NCBI GenBank assembly: GCA_037577475.1
Contig: CM075184.1
Span: 27,501,594 to 27,565,593, forward strand
DNA length: 64,000 bases
Direction: 5' to 3'
Origin: Chaunax sp. Z400
Lineage: Eukaryota > Chordata > Actinopteri > Lophiiformes > Chaunacidae
Below the pieces are notes generated by a model. It made no database searches. It was not told where the DNA came from and saw only the letters and a program-made list of their open reading frames with translations. Both the position numbers and the translations under genes were made by a program. Shown one piece after another: positions 26,641 to 40,288 of the stretch (position 1 is the stretch's first letter; each line of letters starts with the position of its first letter).

Positions 26641-28586
26641 TTCAGTCGCTGGCTGACAGGAGCATCCCCTGCTGACTTTCATCTCTCTGCCTGCTCTCCA
26701 GTGTATGCAAAGTACACATTACCATATCATAAGATTACAGGAAGCCATTTACAGGCTTCGCTGCTCTCGGCCTTGCTGGCAGCAACTTCAAGAACAGTGA
26801 AGATCAGCACAAAGACCATGCAGTGGGGCACTGGAATATGCAAACTATCAACACTGCAGCCGAACCCCAAAGTCGCAGGTGTTGTTCAGGACAGCCATAA
26901 GAAATTCTTCGCTTTAATCACCTTCTACCCAGAAGATCAGTTGTATGTAAATACAAAACTAAAGCACATAATTGACGAGCACCAGTGTTACCAGCAGCAG
27001 TATAAAGTGACACCATCATTTATTGATGTGGTGTTTCCCAAGCTGATATGGAACCCCTCTCAATAATTAATCTGACGCAAAGCCTGGCCAGGCAGACGGA
27101 GCGGCGTGCTGCTGCTCATGCTCCACTGAGGACCACAGTGCTCATTTGGCCCCTGTATCGGTTATTTCCATCTCACTATTTATCACTTTTATTATAGCTG
27201 TGATGAACACTGCGCGTGCTTCCATAAAGCACTTAAGGCCCTCTGCTTCTTTAATACATTCCTCTCCCACTGACAGACTTGCACTAATCTAATTTACCCA
27301 TGAGTCACTGTGGCTAATATCATGACTGCCCGCTGCACACACACACCCTTACTATTACGACTCTAATCACTAACATATCACATGTATCATAAGGAACATA
27401 TTACATACATGAACACGGGTACATGCATGTGCCTACACGTTTCCTCTGCTACCGCTCAGCGTTATTCGAATGGATTTCATGTATCTCATAAACTACTGAT
27501 GATAAGTACATGCTTCCAAATGATAGGAGTAGGTTTCCAGTGTTAAGGAATTTGCTGAAAGGGCTGAATTTGCCACGAGGAAGATCTGGGTAAAGCGTAT
27601 AGTCATCATGGTGACATCACCGTGGTGTGTGTTATACCCTGGGTGCAATGACACATCAATTGATGATCTGGTAATGATCACGGTAATACAAAATCAAGTA
27701 GTCCACACTAACATGCGCACCCATTTCGTCTTTCAGAGCCCCAGTGCTGATGGATATTGCAGATACATCTCTGGTAAACAATTGTAACAGGATTTTATTT
27801 CGACATAGCATGGAAACTTATTTTCCGATTGTTCAGCTTTTAGTGACAACGGCGTTGGCGGACTTACGCGCTCTCTGAATGCTTTTCTAGTTGATGATCT
27901 GTGACAATCTCCTCTTCGCCACTGCAAGCCCCGACTCCTCTTCCTGAGTCATATGACTTTATCTGCGTGATCATCCTTAAGTCCAACTGAAAGTCCTTCT
28001 TAATGATTTCCTCATATCTCCCTGTCTGAGATTTGATTTCTGTGACCTCAAAAGCTGGGGTATGTCTGGTCTGCTAATACCTGTCTGCTGCTTGTTGAAG
28101 CCCCTAACCTTCTTCATCACATCTGTATCAATGCTTATGATTGTAAGGCACTAACAAATTAAAATCTATTTCTGTTAGATTTTAGATATTTTGTTAGATT
28201 TGTCTGTAATCTGAACAGGCACACATACAGTACACATAGAGACCAGGTCCTTTTTTTATTGTTTAATTTACCTTAAATGACATTCTCTAGGATGAGATGT
28301 AACCAGGTGATCATGCTCTTCCATCAAAACATCAAGCTCTACTGTAATTTGGAAAGCAGTTTGGAAATCAGATGATGAATGGGGTTTAATTACTCTGTGA
28401 AGTTGTTTAGTTGTTTTGGGCTAGGTTTCACGGGTCTAACCATAATAAATCTTACATTAGTGCCAACAGCTGGCCTATAATGGAAAAAAGATATTTCAGA
28501 AGTGCGGTTGAATAAGCATGTCAAGAAAACCCTGCAGCCAATTTGTGACTTCAGCAGATTAGATGTAGAGAAACACAAAACAGTAT

Positions 28587-29165
28587 TATATACTGAGCAA
28601 CTTTAAAAACACGTTTTTAAGAACCCGATATTTTCCTTTCACTTGCCCTAATCTATTAAAACAAACATGTGATACATAGAAATTGCTTTTATAAGTACTC
28701 AAAACCAAAACATCAAAAAATCATGCATGACCATCAATTAGTAATAACATAGTCATAACAGTCATTGGTGCATTTCAGAGTAAATGATGGTGGTGGTGGT
28801 GTTGTTTTTTTGTGCATGATTGTACACACCTGGCCAAGGCAATAAAAAACCCGGGCTAAATTAATAACCTACTGAAACAACTGATGATGGCACGACTTCC
28901 GCAAAACTTACGTGACCAGGCAGTTGGGATGCTGATGATGCTGATGGTCGGACACGTGTAGCACAGATGTTACAGATGTTGTGGCGCATTGCACAGTGGA
29001 CGGGGATCACATATAGATCACATGCACAACTTGTCACAGCACTGCAAGAAGAATGGCACGAAGCCACAGAAGCAGTGTGACATTGAGCTCATCAGTAGTT
29101 CCAATTCTCTGCAAAGTGGTGTAATGAGATGACAACAGGCCCTCTATACGCCATGCTTTGTTTGT
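28587..29165 (-). mobile_element. Degenerate Tc1-like repeat, copy 1
   Basis: It begins with TATACTGAGCAAC. Its body matches the copy at 36493-37020 in reverse orientation, including a shared 20-base block (ACATCTGTAACATCTGTGCT, here on the - strand) and the block around GTGCTGTGACAAGTTG. Translations of both copies share CHSSCSAVTSC. Assignment to Tc1/mariner is from general resemblance only. Confidence 0.5.
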
Positions 29166-30785
29166 CTCAATAAATGTGTGACCTGATTGCAATACTCAGA
29201 TGTCAAAACTTTTTTTTTATAGATTTTCCTGCCCCTTTTAAAAATTCATAACAAAAGTGTAACACACTCACATGAAATGTCGAGGTTAATAAAAGTGACG
29301 CCTACAGTGCTCTATGATGGATTGGATATTTGGAGTTAATAGATCTGCAAGCCACGAGCATCTAACACAACGAGGTGTATCCTAAATAATTTATCAACTA
29401 TGCATTCTACAGCTAGTGTAAAGTCCCTGTTGAGTATACAAAATTCAATTGTGCTCTAAATTCTATTGTATAAATTCTAAAGGATATAGCCATTTATCTC
29501 AATAGCAGGTTTTTTTTTTTCATTTCCGATTTCTTGATATTGTGGCAATATGAGGCATTTAATCCTAAAATAGCAAGAATCTAATTATTCCCCCAACAGC
29601 AATAAGACCTAAGAGAGTGAAAACTATGAGAGACGCAATTCCCACACTCAAATCACACGAGCAGATAAAAGAAGTGCAGTTTATCTCCTTGAAAACAATA
29701 AAACAGCGCTTTAACAGGCAACACATAATATTTTCTCTCTGTGGAAATGACCGTATTGTAGCTTGGCTCTGGCTTGAAATCTCATAAGGGTGTTGAAGAA
29801 CACTTAACTTCTGATCAATAATATAATTGCCTCACAGCCTGCCTTTGTGTCCCAGTGGAGCCCAGTTCGGTGTGTCTCATCAGTATGCAACACATCACCA
29901 CAAGTGTTTTGTCCGCTGCCTATAGGCAACAGACTCTGCTGTTTTATTCCACAGCTGTTTAGTTAAGCCAGACAATGAGCAAGGAGTTAGAGTTTGCTTT
30001 CGATCTTATCTTTACAAACTGCATCTGCTAAGTGCAGAGAGTCAAGTTAATTACCTGGAATAATAGGACTACCTATACTACATTGTGATGTACAATAGAA
30101 GACATGACATCAGAGGTTCTTTATTTAGTCAAACCATTTAAAACCTACTGTAACATCTGATAAATACATTGTAGAAACCGTATCTACTTAAATTGTGCTA
30201 ATAATAGTTATTTCTTTCCCTCTCATTTATTTGCTGCGTGATAAATTACCTTACATCTTTTTTACACTTAGGCATGGCGTGGTGCACAGAAGGACACAGG
30301 CAGTAACAAAGTGATGAATTGGGAAGGCTTTTCAGGGTATCACTGTATAGTCGTAAATGAAACAGTGTATACAGCAGATGGAGAGAGTGGGAGGCACAGG
30401 CTCTGAAAATGTTGTTATCATTGAAGGTTCACAGGTGTACAAAAGACATTCATGATAGAGCAAGAGGGATTGAGGCTCCTTGTGTGCATGTATGAGACTG
30501 CACATGGATGTGTTTCTATTTTTGTCAGCAGGCCTGTCTTTGGGGGTGAAAATGGTGACAATGACATACAGACACACTGAGAGAGGAGATAGAGGGTCAA
30601 CCTGGTGCATCCTGGGAAAAGGTCTAGAACTCTTGACATCCTGTGGAACGTTTATTGTTACACATGTAGGTTGTTCAAACGTGTATTTCTGAGTTTACAC
30701 ACAGCTTGGGAATGAATATTTTATTCCAAACTTGCGTTTTAGCTTTAATTCAGTGTTGGCTGCAAGCAGTTAGACTTGCAGAATA

Positions 30786-30880
30786 TCAAATCAAACTTTA
30801 TTTATACAGCACCTGTCAAACAATTTGCATGCCATTCAACGTGCTGTGACTGATGAAACGAAAGAGGTTAGAAAGGATGC
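30786..30880 (-). repeat. Interspersed repeat with ATCAAACTTTATTTATACAG
   Basis: The phrase CAAATCAAACTTTATTTATA, followed by a 'gcacctgtcaaacaa' block and AACGTGCTGTGA, is typical of a widespread teleost repeat. It lies opposite in orientation to the tail at 12640-12750. Confidence 0.5.
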
Positions 30881-32848
30881 AGGGACTAATGGCATTTGTT
30901 GGGTGAATAAACACAAACCAAAGGTTGAATAAGTGTGAATGTTGGTCTGAAGAGTGTTTTTGTTTTTAGCTGAGCCTCTGAATTCATAACTTCCCAGTGA
31001 CTAAATTCATTTTTTTGCTCAAATTGAAACCTTTTTAATTCTCACAGACATCTCAAGTCTCACCAACCAACAAACCAACTGTCCCTAAAGCCATTTATTT
31101 CATCTTTAATCTCTCTCTGAAGCAGCTTGAAGTATAATATTGGGTCAGTAGGTACCAGTCATTTTTTGACAAGCTGAATTGGCTCAATATTATTCTGGAT
31201 AATTTGCTTGATCACACTTGATGTGTTTTTGTTCACGCACATCGGAGACCACCAGTGAGAAGAGTGTGAGGAGTTAATATTTAACGAAACTTTTCTAAGA
31301 GTTTCAAATCAGCACCCCTTCACAGCATGGCCAGCTTTAGCATTAGCACAGGTTTTACAAGCTTTTCTAAAAACTGGCCTCGTCTGTTCTCTCACTCTCT
31401 CCTTCCTGTGTTTCATCTCCCTCTCTCTATTTGGTTTTGGCTTTCTCTTTTCCCCCTTCCGTTCTCATGTATCTGGCATTTACTTTCTCTGACTATGCAG
31501 TTTTCTGTCACTTATATAGATGTCTCTCTTAGAAGGGCACTGTGGGATATTTCATTTGTCCTTTGCCACTGAAGGAAGAAAACCTATACAGTGTACAGGG
31601 CACACTCACTAAGCAGGCCTGCACATCTCCTTTGTGTTGATGTCAGTAAGTTCCATCTACATATGTACGGCTAAGATTAAGAGCTGTGCATAAAATGTTT
31701 GGGAATGTCAGCATGAAAATGTGATGTAAGCATTCCTGCCATTACTGAATAGAAATGGTTAGACAGAGGTGGGGGATGGCTACCCTAACTTCCCTCCAAG
31801 TTATAGTATCTCTGCTCACATATAGTTCCCAAAATGAATAATTCCTTTAAACCATTTCAGTTGTTTTGCAGAAGGCTTAGGAGCCAAACAATCTAAATTG
31901 AAGGGTGTCATCTTAATAATTTTAATCACTTATCTACCACTGGCAGTACTGAAGCTTGTGGACCAGGCCACAAAAATCTACCAAAGAACAGTGTTTGTGA
32001 CCAGCGTCAGTCGACAAACCACTGAATTGTCTGCAACTCCCTGTTTTTCTCTGATTCAAGCTACAGTATAAGTTATGATCATTTTACTTGGCTAAGCTGA
32101 TAGCTTTTGCTGGCCAAATAATCATAACAGCTGGCTGGCTAAAATGTTATTGATTCAGTTGCAGCCATTGTTTCCATTTATTGTCGCTGTTAAATCTTAA
32201 TTTAATTTCTAGATTTTTGCGTCTTTTGGGGCAGATGCAGCTTTATGCAAGGGCCCTCCTCACTATGAGTTAAACGGCCACAGCAGGCCTGTTTCCTGTC
32301 CTTCTCACAAGACTTTGCATTAGGCTACATTTGAATTTAGGTAGCTAAGATTTTTCCAGGTTACTAAATCATACAAAAAGATAAATATTCATGATATTCA
32401 TTGCCTACACCCTCTCTCAGTGTGTTTTCAGGTCTTTTTCTGCAGCAGACATTTCCCAAAGCTTTCACAGGTGGCTGCTGTCTCAATATGAATATTTGAT
32501 AGCCTTCATATATCTCCCTTGAGGGTAATGAAATATTAACACATTTTCTGGTGGCTGTTCGGACTTTTCAGAGCCTCTAAAATATGGGCTTTCTGATGAA
32601 AGATTAGAAAATCATTTTGATGTGGTCCTAAGAATTTGTTGAAAATGTCTCCTTCATTTTGTGGTTCTGGGTGTTTACACATAAACCACTGATCTACTGT
32701 GCCTTTGGAAATGCAAATATTGAGATGGAGAGGGTGGGGCAGGTGGAGTGTGGAATAAAGATTTTTTTTCTCTTTTGCCTTCTCTCTTTTTAATGTCCAT
32801 AAATAGAATGTAGATTATATGAATTTTCTCCTATCATTTCTCCTTCAG

Positions 32849-35800
32849 CGGGATGCCAAAGGACAGTACCTGTTTGACCTCATCTGCCACCATCTCAACC
32901 TGCTGGAGAAAGACTACTTTGGCATTAGATATGTTGACCCAGACAAACAGAGGGTAGGTATTTCTTTTAAAAATTAATGTACCCATCTAAATTTCAGTTG
33001 GATTTAATTATTTTAAACCTCTTCTACTTACAGTTGCCTCAATTAGATTTGTAGAATATTGTGAGTCCAAATTTGCCCTTCAATTAAAAACTAGTCTTCA
33101 ACCACAATTCCAAATAAGATGTCACATTATGTAAAATGTCAATGAAAACAGAATGCAATGTTTTTTTTAACCTAAATGCAATGGTGTATACAAAGACAAG
33201 ATATTTAATGTCCAAACTGATAAACCTTTTTTTTCCTTCTTTTTTTAATACACTCATGCTGACTTTGACGCCTGCAATATGTTTTTAAAAAGTTGGGACA
33301 GAGGCATGTGTAAAATCCTGTTTGGTTTTTAATGCCTGCGTCACAACCTTTTTAGAATCGGGGTTGTACACAAACATCATCATTTGCGCCTTTGAATTAG
33401 CTAAAGGAAACCCTGTGAAGATGATCCATGGTTAAGAAGTCTGTGGGAACCTAGCTGTGCATTGTCAGTCTGGACCATCTCTACATTTTTACACTCTTGT
33501 TCACTTTGAGTTTGTGCAACAAGAAGTTTCAAAGGCAATGACAGATGCTTTAAAAAAAAGTCTTTGATACAAATACTGGGATTAACTGGTCTAGTGAGTC
33601 TTTTTTTCCCTTCTAAACAAATATTGAGGACAGGTCAGTGGGCCTGCAGGTCATTTATGAAACACTGGCAGCAAAACAAAGAAGCAAAACAAAACATTGG
33701 CAGCAAAGCAGGACAAAGCATGAACACATTCACCAAAGTGGTCTATAATAGCCGTGCCTTCATCAGTCTTTTAGTATATGGATGATATGCTTTGTAAAAT
33801 TTAAATGCAGGTATTTACTTGTCTGTCTCTCCCTTTCAGCATTGGTTGGAGTTTACAAAGTCAATTGCCAAACAAATTAAATGTAAGTATTTCATGTATG
33901 ATGCCTGATGAGTTTGTTAAAACAAGTGTCTAAATTTGAAAAAGAAAACTACACGAATCATGCCAACCACATTAGAAACAAGTCAATAAAGTATAAATGT
34001 TTCTCTTTCTTTCCCAGCCCAGCCTCCATTCACCATGTGTTTGCGTGTCAAGTTTTACCCTCCTGACCCTGCTGCCCTGAAAGAGGAAATCACCAGGTAA
34101 GATTTCAAGATATCTCGGTGGGAAGGAAGGAGTTGAACGATGGATGGAAGTCAAACTTGACATTTTCTGACAATCTGTACCTCTCGTGACTCATCTCTCG
34201 ACTGATGACATTTTAAAAGAGAGAGCTGGAACAGCTTTATGCCACTTTAGTGATTCATTTGCATTTCTACTTTAGTACACTTAAATCATTCAAATGCCAC
34301 TACTATTTATTTGTGCAACAGACACAGGGAGAAAATGCAAACTCCACACAGAAAAACCCCAGGTCCTCAGGTGGATTTGAACCCAGGACCTTCTTTTTAT
34401 GAGGCAACGGTGCCACTACACAACTGTGCTGCCTGTTGCAGCATCAGTGTCACAAATGACTGTCCTAAAGTCACAAACAAACAAAAAAAAAAGTCCTAAA
34501 TGGCCCCTTGATCTCCATCCACAGATCTCAAATCATTTGTTTTGATTCGTGAAATATGTCAAAACTAATGGAAGGGAAAATGACCTCTCGCTGCAAATCA
34601 TAGCTTGCATGATGCCAGTTTGGTTCATTATTTCACCAGTATTTTATGAGGGGCTGAGTTAGCGAGCAGTTTTCAGAGTCAAACAGGTCATACCATCCAA
34701 ATATATTACAAACCTTTTTACAGACCACTAGTATATCTTCACAGAGCCTTTTGATATCATTTATCCTCTGTTATTGCAGCTGTTTTTTTCTCATTTAAGC
34801 TTCCTGTTGTTGTTGTTTTTTTGACCACCCAGTGGAGGTATCACCAATTATGTGGAAAAAGTGATGTCTATTTTAAAACAGAATTCAACAGAGGTGACCT
34901 GTTAATAGGCTTCTTATATTCCACCAGGAAATCATACATCACACATCGTTATTTTTTTTTTGGAACTCATAACCACAAAAAAATGCTGACATAGAATAAA
35001 TCTCCACAGCACTTCAGAGACCAATTACATTGAACCACTTGAATGTTTTCTGGCTCTCTATTAACTTCCTTGTCTCATAAAAGCAGATCAAAAATCATAT
35101 CTTCTTAATTTCCTGTTATTATTATTTTTGTTCTTCAGCCAGCTTTTAGATCGTTGAAAAATAAAGAAGAGCTAAGTTTTTTTTTGATGAAGTTTGAATG
35201 AAAATTTGTTTTCAACATGCCCTCTTTATTTTATGCATAAAACAACATGAATAGCAAAAGGTATAATGTTATAAATCTAATTCAAATGTATTGAAAAGGG
35301 CAAAGTGATGCAAAAGACAAATTACAAGCCTGATTTCATGGCAGCACCCAGAGCTCAGCAGTGAGCCAGTGTGCAGTAGGATTAGATTTATTCCCTTCTA
35401 TTTAGAGGATGCAGTGTCGTGAAGCTCGTCACCACTACAGTACTGTGTGTGGTATCCTTGACAGCTGAACAAACTGCTGTGAGGAGTGACCCTGAGAGCC
35501 CACTGATCCCTATAAATCACATCCCCCCCAATCGTTGCCACACAGTGAAATCTCATATTGGCAATCCAGGCCTTCTTGAAAGAGCAGAACGCCTGCAAGG
35601 GAGAGTTTCTCCATCCTCTGCCATCTGTTTTGAATGCTGTCATAAATACATCGCAAATAGCTAAACATGAGAGGCCACAACATTTTGCATGTATTGATTT
35701 TGCTTTTAGCATTTAACTTTATATATTCGACCAGTTGACCAGAAGAATACTTGGCCATATGCAGCTTCATGAGCTGCTAAAAGATACCTACTCTGTAATG

Positions 35801-38800
35801 TAAAAAAAAAAAAAAAAAAAAGCTCAATTTACATTCCAACTGTACCCTGGAATTTATTATGGCAATGTTTCATATTGCTATACAATTTATTGCTTTGCTG
35901 CTTGGAGGGAAGCTGACTCACAGGCGTTTGAAATAAATGCTGGGCATGAAAATTGATATATGAGTACTCTCTGTTGTGGACGAGACCAGAAGATTGAGTT
36001 GCTCCCAGTTGACTTAAGTGCACAGCAGTCATCATATTTTAAATCATTGTCAATTCTCAAAATGATTATGCTTTATGTTTGAATTTTGCTTCAAGCTAAA
36101 GCATTTCCTGTGTCTAATGTTCCCTTAGAAAACTCTGGATTGCCAATCATCCATTTATTATTATTTTTGTATCCCCCGCCATGAACAAAATGAGGATGGG
36201 GTAATGGTTCCATCCATCTGTTCTTCACAGTTTGTTTCCAGAGCATACGTGATTCAAAAGCTGTTTAGTATTTTTTCATGAAACTATTAACACACAACAA
36301 CCAATTGCTGGAGTGGTTTGTATATTTGTTATTTTTATATTTTCCATTTCCATGGTTAAAAGTAGGATTTTTGCTCATTCTGGGAGTGGATTTTGCCTCC
36401 AGATCAGATCTCAAATGCTCAACATTTGTTCACAAAACTTTCTTCACACAACCTCCTAAAGTGGTGTATTTTACTATTTAGGAACTTTATTTATATATAC
36501 TGAGCAACAGTAAAAACACATAATCTTGTAGGCTTTCTTGCAGTCCTGTTATTATTATTAATATATGTTATATTTAATATCAACTTAGGCAAATTATGGT
36601 TCACACAGCTTTATTCAAAGTCAAAAGGTGTGGATGGTGATACAGAGAACAACAACAGTCAGTACCGCTTGTGACCACCTCCAGCATTTATCACTACTTT
36701 ACACCTCCTGAATTGATAAGAAGGTTAATCTGGACTTGTGGGATGACATGCCATTCTTCCTGCAGTGCTGTGACAAGTTGTTCATGTGTTGCTGGAGCAG
36801 GATCCCTCTGTCTCACGCCTATGACCATCAGCTGTGTGCAAGTTAAATCTGCACTTGTCACTAAATGTGATCTCCTTCTGCTGTGCGATGTGCCATAACA
36901 TCTGTAACATCTGTGCTGCACATATCTGCCAAGTTCCAACCATCAGCATCCCAGCATCAGCAATGGCCTGGTCACGTCAGTTTTGCACCGTTTTTTTTTT
37001 TATGGCCTTTTATTGTTTTTAAGGTTGCTCAGTTTATCTTTAATTTTCATGGTTACAAGTTCAATTTAGATTGATTCAGATGAGGGTTTCCAGGGAATAA
37101 CTCAAAAACTGTTCAATAATAATGACCCAAATCAGTTTGTCTGTGTTCCACTCCACAGATATCTCGTCTTCCTGCAGGTTAAGAGGGATCTCTATCATGG
37201 TCGGCTCTTGTGCAAGACATCAGATGCTGCGCTGTTGGCTGCCTACATTCTACAAGGTATGACAAAATAGTCATCATTTAAGTATAAAACATACTGCACT
37301 GCCTTCAACCAGACTACCATACAGTACCTTCATTTTAAATTAAAACTGTCATGGTCACATCCTCTCACTGATGCATTTTAGCAAATACCATATTATATCT
37401 TACATATTATATTAATGGGAAATTACCTAATGTAATGTCAGTGTTGACTACCTATGATTCCAATCATGTTGGAATCATCACCCCTCACTACAGCTGTAAT
37501 TACCTTAGACTAAGGTGTGTCTACCACATACTTAATCACTCTGTAATATTCATAACTTTTCTGTCAACTCTTATGATTTCCATATGACCATGCCTTAATA
37601 AGAAACACTTCCCAGCTGTGTTCCATGCACCTGTATGTTTCTGGTGGGTGTGTGCAAATGTGCAAGTAGAATGTGCTTTTTTTTTCTTTTTCTTTTTTGA
37701 AGGGTCACACCTTTAATATTTTTGTTTGTTCGGGAAAATAGGAATTTTTGTTTTTTTCTTGGATTGAAAATTTAAATTTAGATAACCATAAGCACAGTAT
37801 ATAAATCCATTTACACACAGTTATTATTTTTAAATTTTCAAGGGATTCCATGAAAAAGCCAGTATCATTTCTTTTAAATTTTATTAAAAAAAAAGGTTAG
37901 CATTTTTGAAGATGCCAGTCTTCCATTTGAGTGGCTCCTTTGGGTGTCAGGCTCACCAGTGTCACACAGCATGCCAACCAGACATCTTGCCAGCCTTTTT
38001 TCAGCCAATCCCTGCTTGTAGATGGTTATGGTTGTCTCTGTGTTGCCCTAAGCACCACGAAGCAGTGTATTGGAGGACAGTGTCCTGGATCCTGGTGTCT
38101 GTTCACCTTTTGTCTCTGGATTAAGCACTCCTTAAGATAGACAACATGTTAGAAATGTGTACCCATCTCGTACACATATAAACTGAGATGCTTTTGGTGG
38201 TCTAAAATGTATTTTTCAACAGCAGTGACCGCCTGAGCAGTGCCTTGCACCCCAGAGAGCTGGTAAGTGAACTCCTCATGAAGGTCCTCCTCCGTCTGGA
38301 GTCTGATGTCACTGGTTGGTAAACTAAAGGCTGCTAAAGGTAGCTACAGCTGCGTAGACAACACTGGCAGCTAGTTTTTGCAGACATGCCATCTAAATGA
38401 CTAATGCATGGAGAGATGTATTAATCCATGCACATTTTTTTTATTTTGATGATGCTGCTCTGCCTTAACATTAAGGAGGTGCTAAACTTTTTTTTTTAAA
38501 TTAGTGCCACAAACTTTCTAGTGCTCCAATAGATGTCTGACATCCGGTATATAAATCTTTTAAAATATGTTTATCGTTGTTGGTTTAAAATCTGAGTGTT
38601 GGAGCTCCTGCTAACTAGACTATTCATTATGCACATTAATTTATGTTTTTTTTTGTTCACTTGGTCTTCATTGGTATTTTGCAAATTTATGCCATGAGAT
38701 TTTTTTTCTTTTCTGTGTTTATACTGAGGCATTATCCCCCACCATTCACTTCGGCTCCAACTCTTTGATCAGATCAGGACGACCACATACAAAAACAGAA

Positions 38801-40221
38801 AGTGGCAACATCTGAAATGAATAAATCTGATTTGAAGATTTTTTTCATATAAAAACATCGATATGAAGACATAAATTTCACACATACTTAATTATATTAA
38901 AAAGACATTATCGAAGATGGAATTTAACCTTTCTTTTGTGGTGTCTTGTATTTTCCAGCTGAAATTGGTGACTATGACCCCGGGAAACACCCAGAGGGCT
39001 ACAGCTCCAAGTTCCAGTTCTTCCCCAAGCACTCAGAGAAGCTGGAGCGGCGGATTGCTGACATCCACAAGACTGAGCTAATGTAAGGTGACACCTGTCC
39101 ATGTCCCTGTGCACCTGTGTAGCCCTTCACTCCCATAACAGTCACAGTGCAGGTTTCCCAGAAGCATATCCATCGGTTGGTCCTACAGACTACATAATGC
39201 ATCTTAAATTCATTGGTCAGTCATGGGGAAACTGAAATGAATGCCGGCTATGATAAATTTAGGTCTTCGTGTGGCCACTGTGCTTTAGGATATTCCTACT
39301 AAGGGACATGCTAACTTTCATGCAGCGCTGATGTAATGGGTTTGGGTTGCTGTGGAAAGTCAGCAATCAAAAGGGGCAGGTTTACATGGAAGTATTTGTG
39401 AAGACTATCGCTATCATTTGGATGAGATGTTTTTGACTCACTCCAACCATAAGAGGACATCTTGCGTTCAGAAGCAGTCTGGACAACATTCACGCAATTT
39501 TTTTCTGGGTCCCTCTTCCAAGTGTGTGCTCTCTTTGAACACGATGGACCTTCGGAAGGAACTGCATCTTCCATATTGTGGAAGATCTGTCGTAACGGTG
39601 GCGATGTCGGATGTTCTTCTCGCTCGTGCATACAGATAACAAGTACATGTCTGAGGTGGGGATGTCACTGTCCCCACTGATACTGTTTAATGGGCAAAAA
39701 ATGTACCTGGTCCCTAAAAATTGGTGGTGTCAAAGGCTCACCACCTTTGGATTATGTGTCTCCAGGATGGTCGGTGTTTCACCTTAATATTTTACTTGTA
39801 TTAGTCCTGGGGACTGATATGAATTTGTGGTGGTCAGTTATGTTCATTTAATGTTGCTTTACCCTCTCAGCCTTGAAGTGAAAGTGTGCCGAACGATGTA
39901 GGCTCACGGTGGCAGGTATGAATTTAGCCCCTTTAGCTGAGTCCTTTCAAAGATGAAGCTTGTGTGAAATAAAATATAAGTTACACAAGGTAATTATAAA
40001 ACCTTAGTACTTTGTTAAGCTGCTACTCCTTCACTTGATGACTTGGTTGGTGGGCTTCTTTGGTACAACAAGAGGTGGGCAGGACTTTTTTAATTGGCCA
40101 AAACACTATATGCAAATACAAATGTGCCCATCAATCTTGTTACAAAGCTCTGCCTGTGTTCATAAAGCTAAGGCTATAAAGTGTAATGCTTGTTTGATTC
40201 ATTAGCAGATAATTACTTAAT

Positions 40222-40288
<67 letters not shown>

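Larger units (their letters stand above)
1..32848 (+). other. frmd5: Probable frmd5 intron 1 (3' part), no supported gene
   Basis: No exon is supported here. Open frames are short, of chance length, and match no family I know. The first coding exon of frmd5, which should encode about 34 residues upstream of the exon at 32849, was not found by reading, so it probably lies before the window. The stretch is therefore best read as intron 1, although part of it could be 5' flank if exon 1 was overlooked. It holds microsatellites, a hAT-like MITE, two LTR-like repeats, a degenerate Tc1-like copy and other interspersed fragments listed separately. The sequence between these is AT-rich and unremarkable by eye. 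Conserved enhancers could be present but cannot be seen without alignment. Confidence 0.6.
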
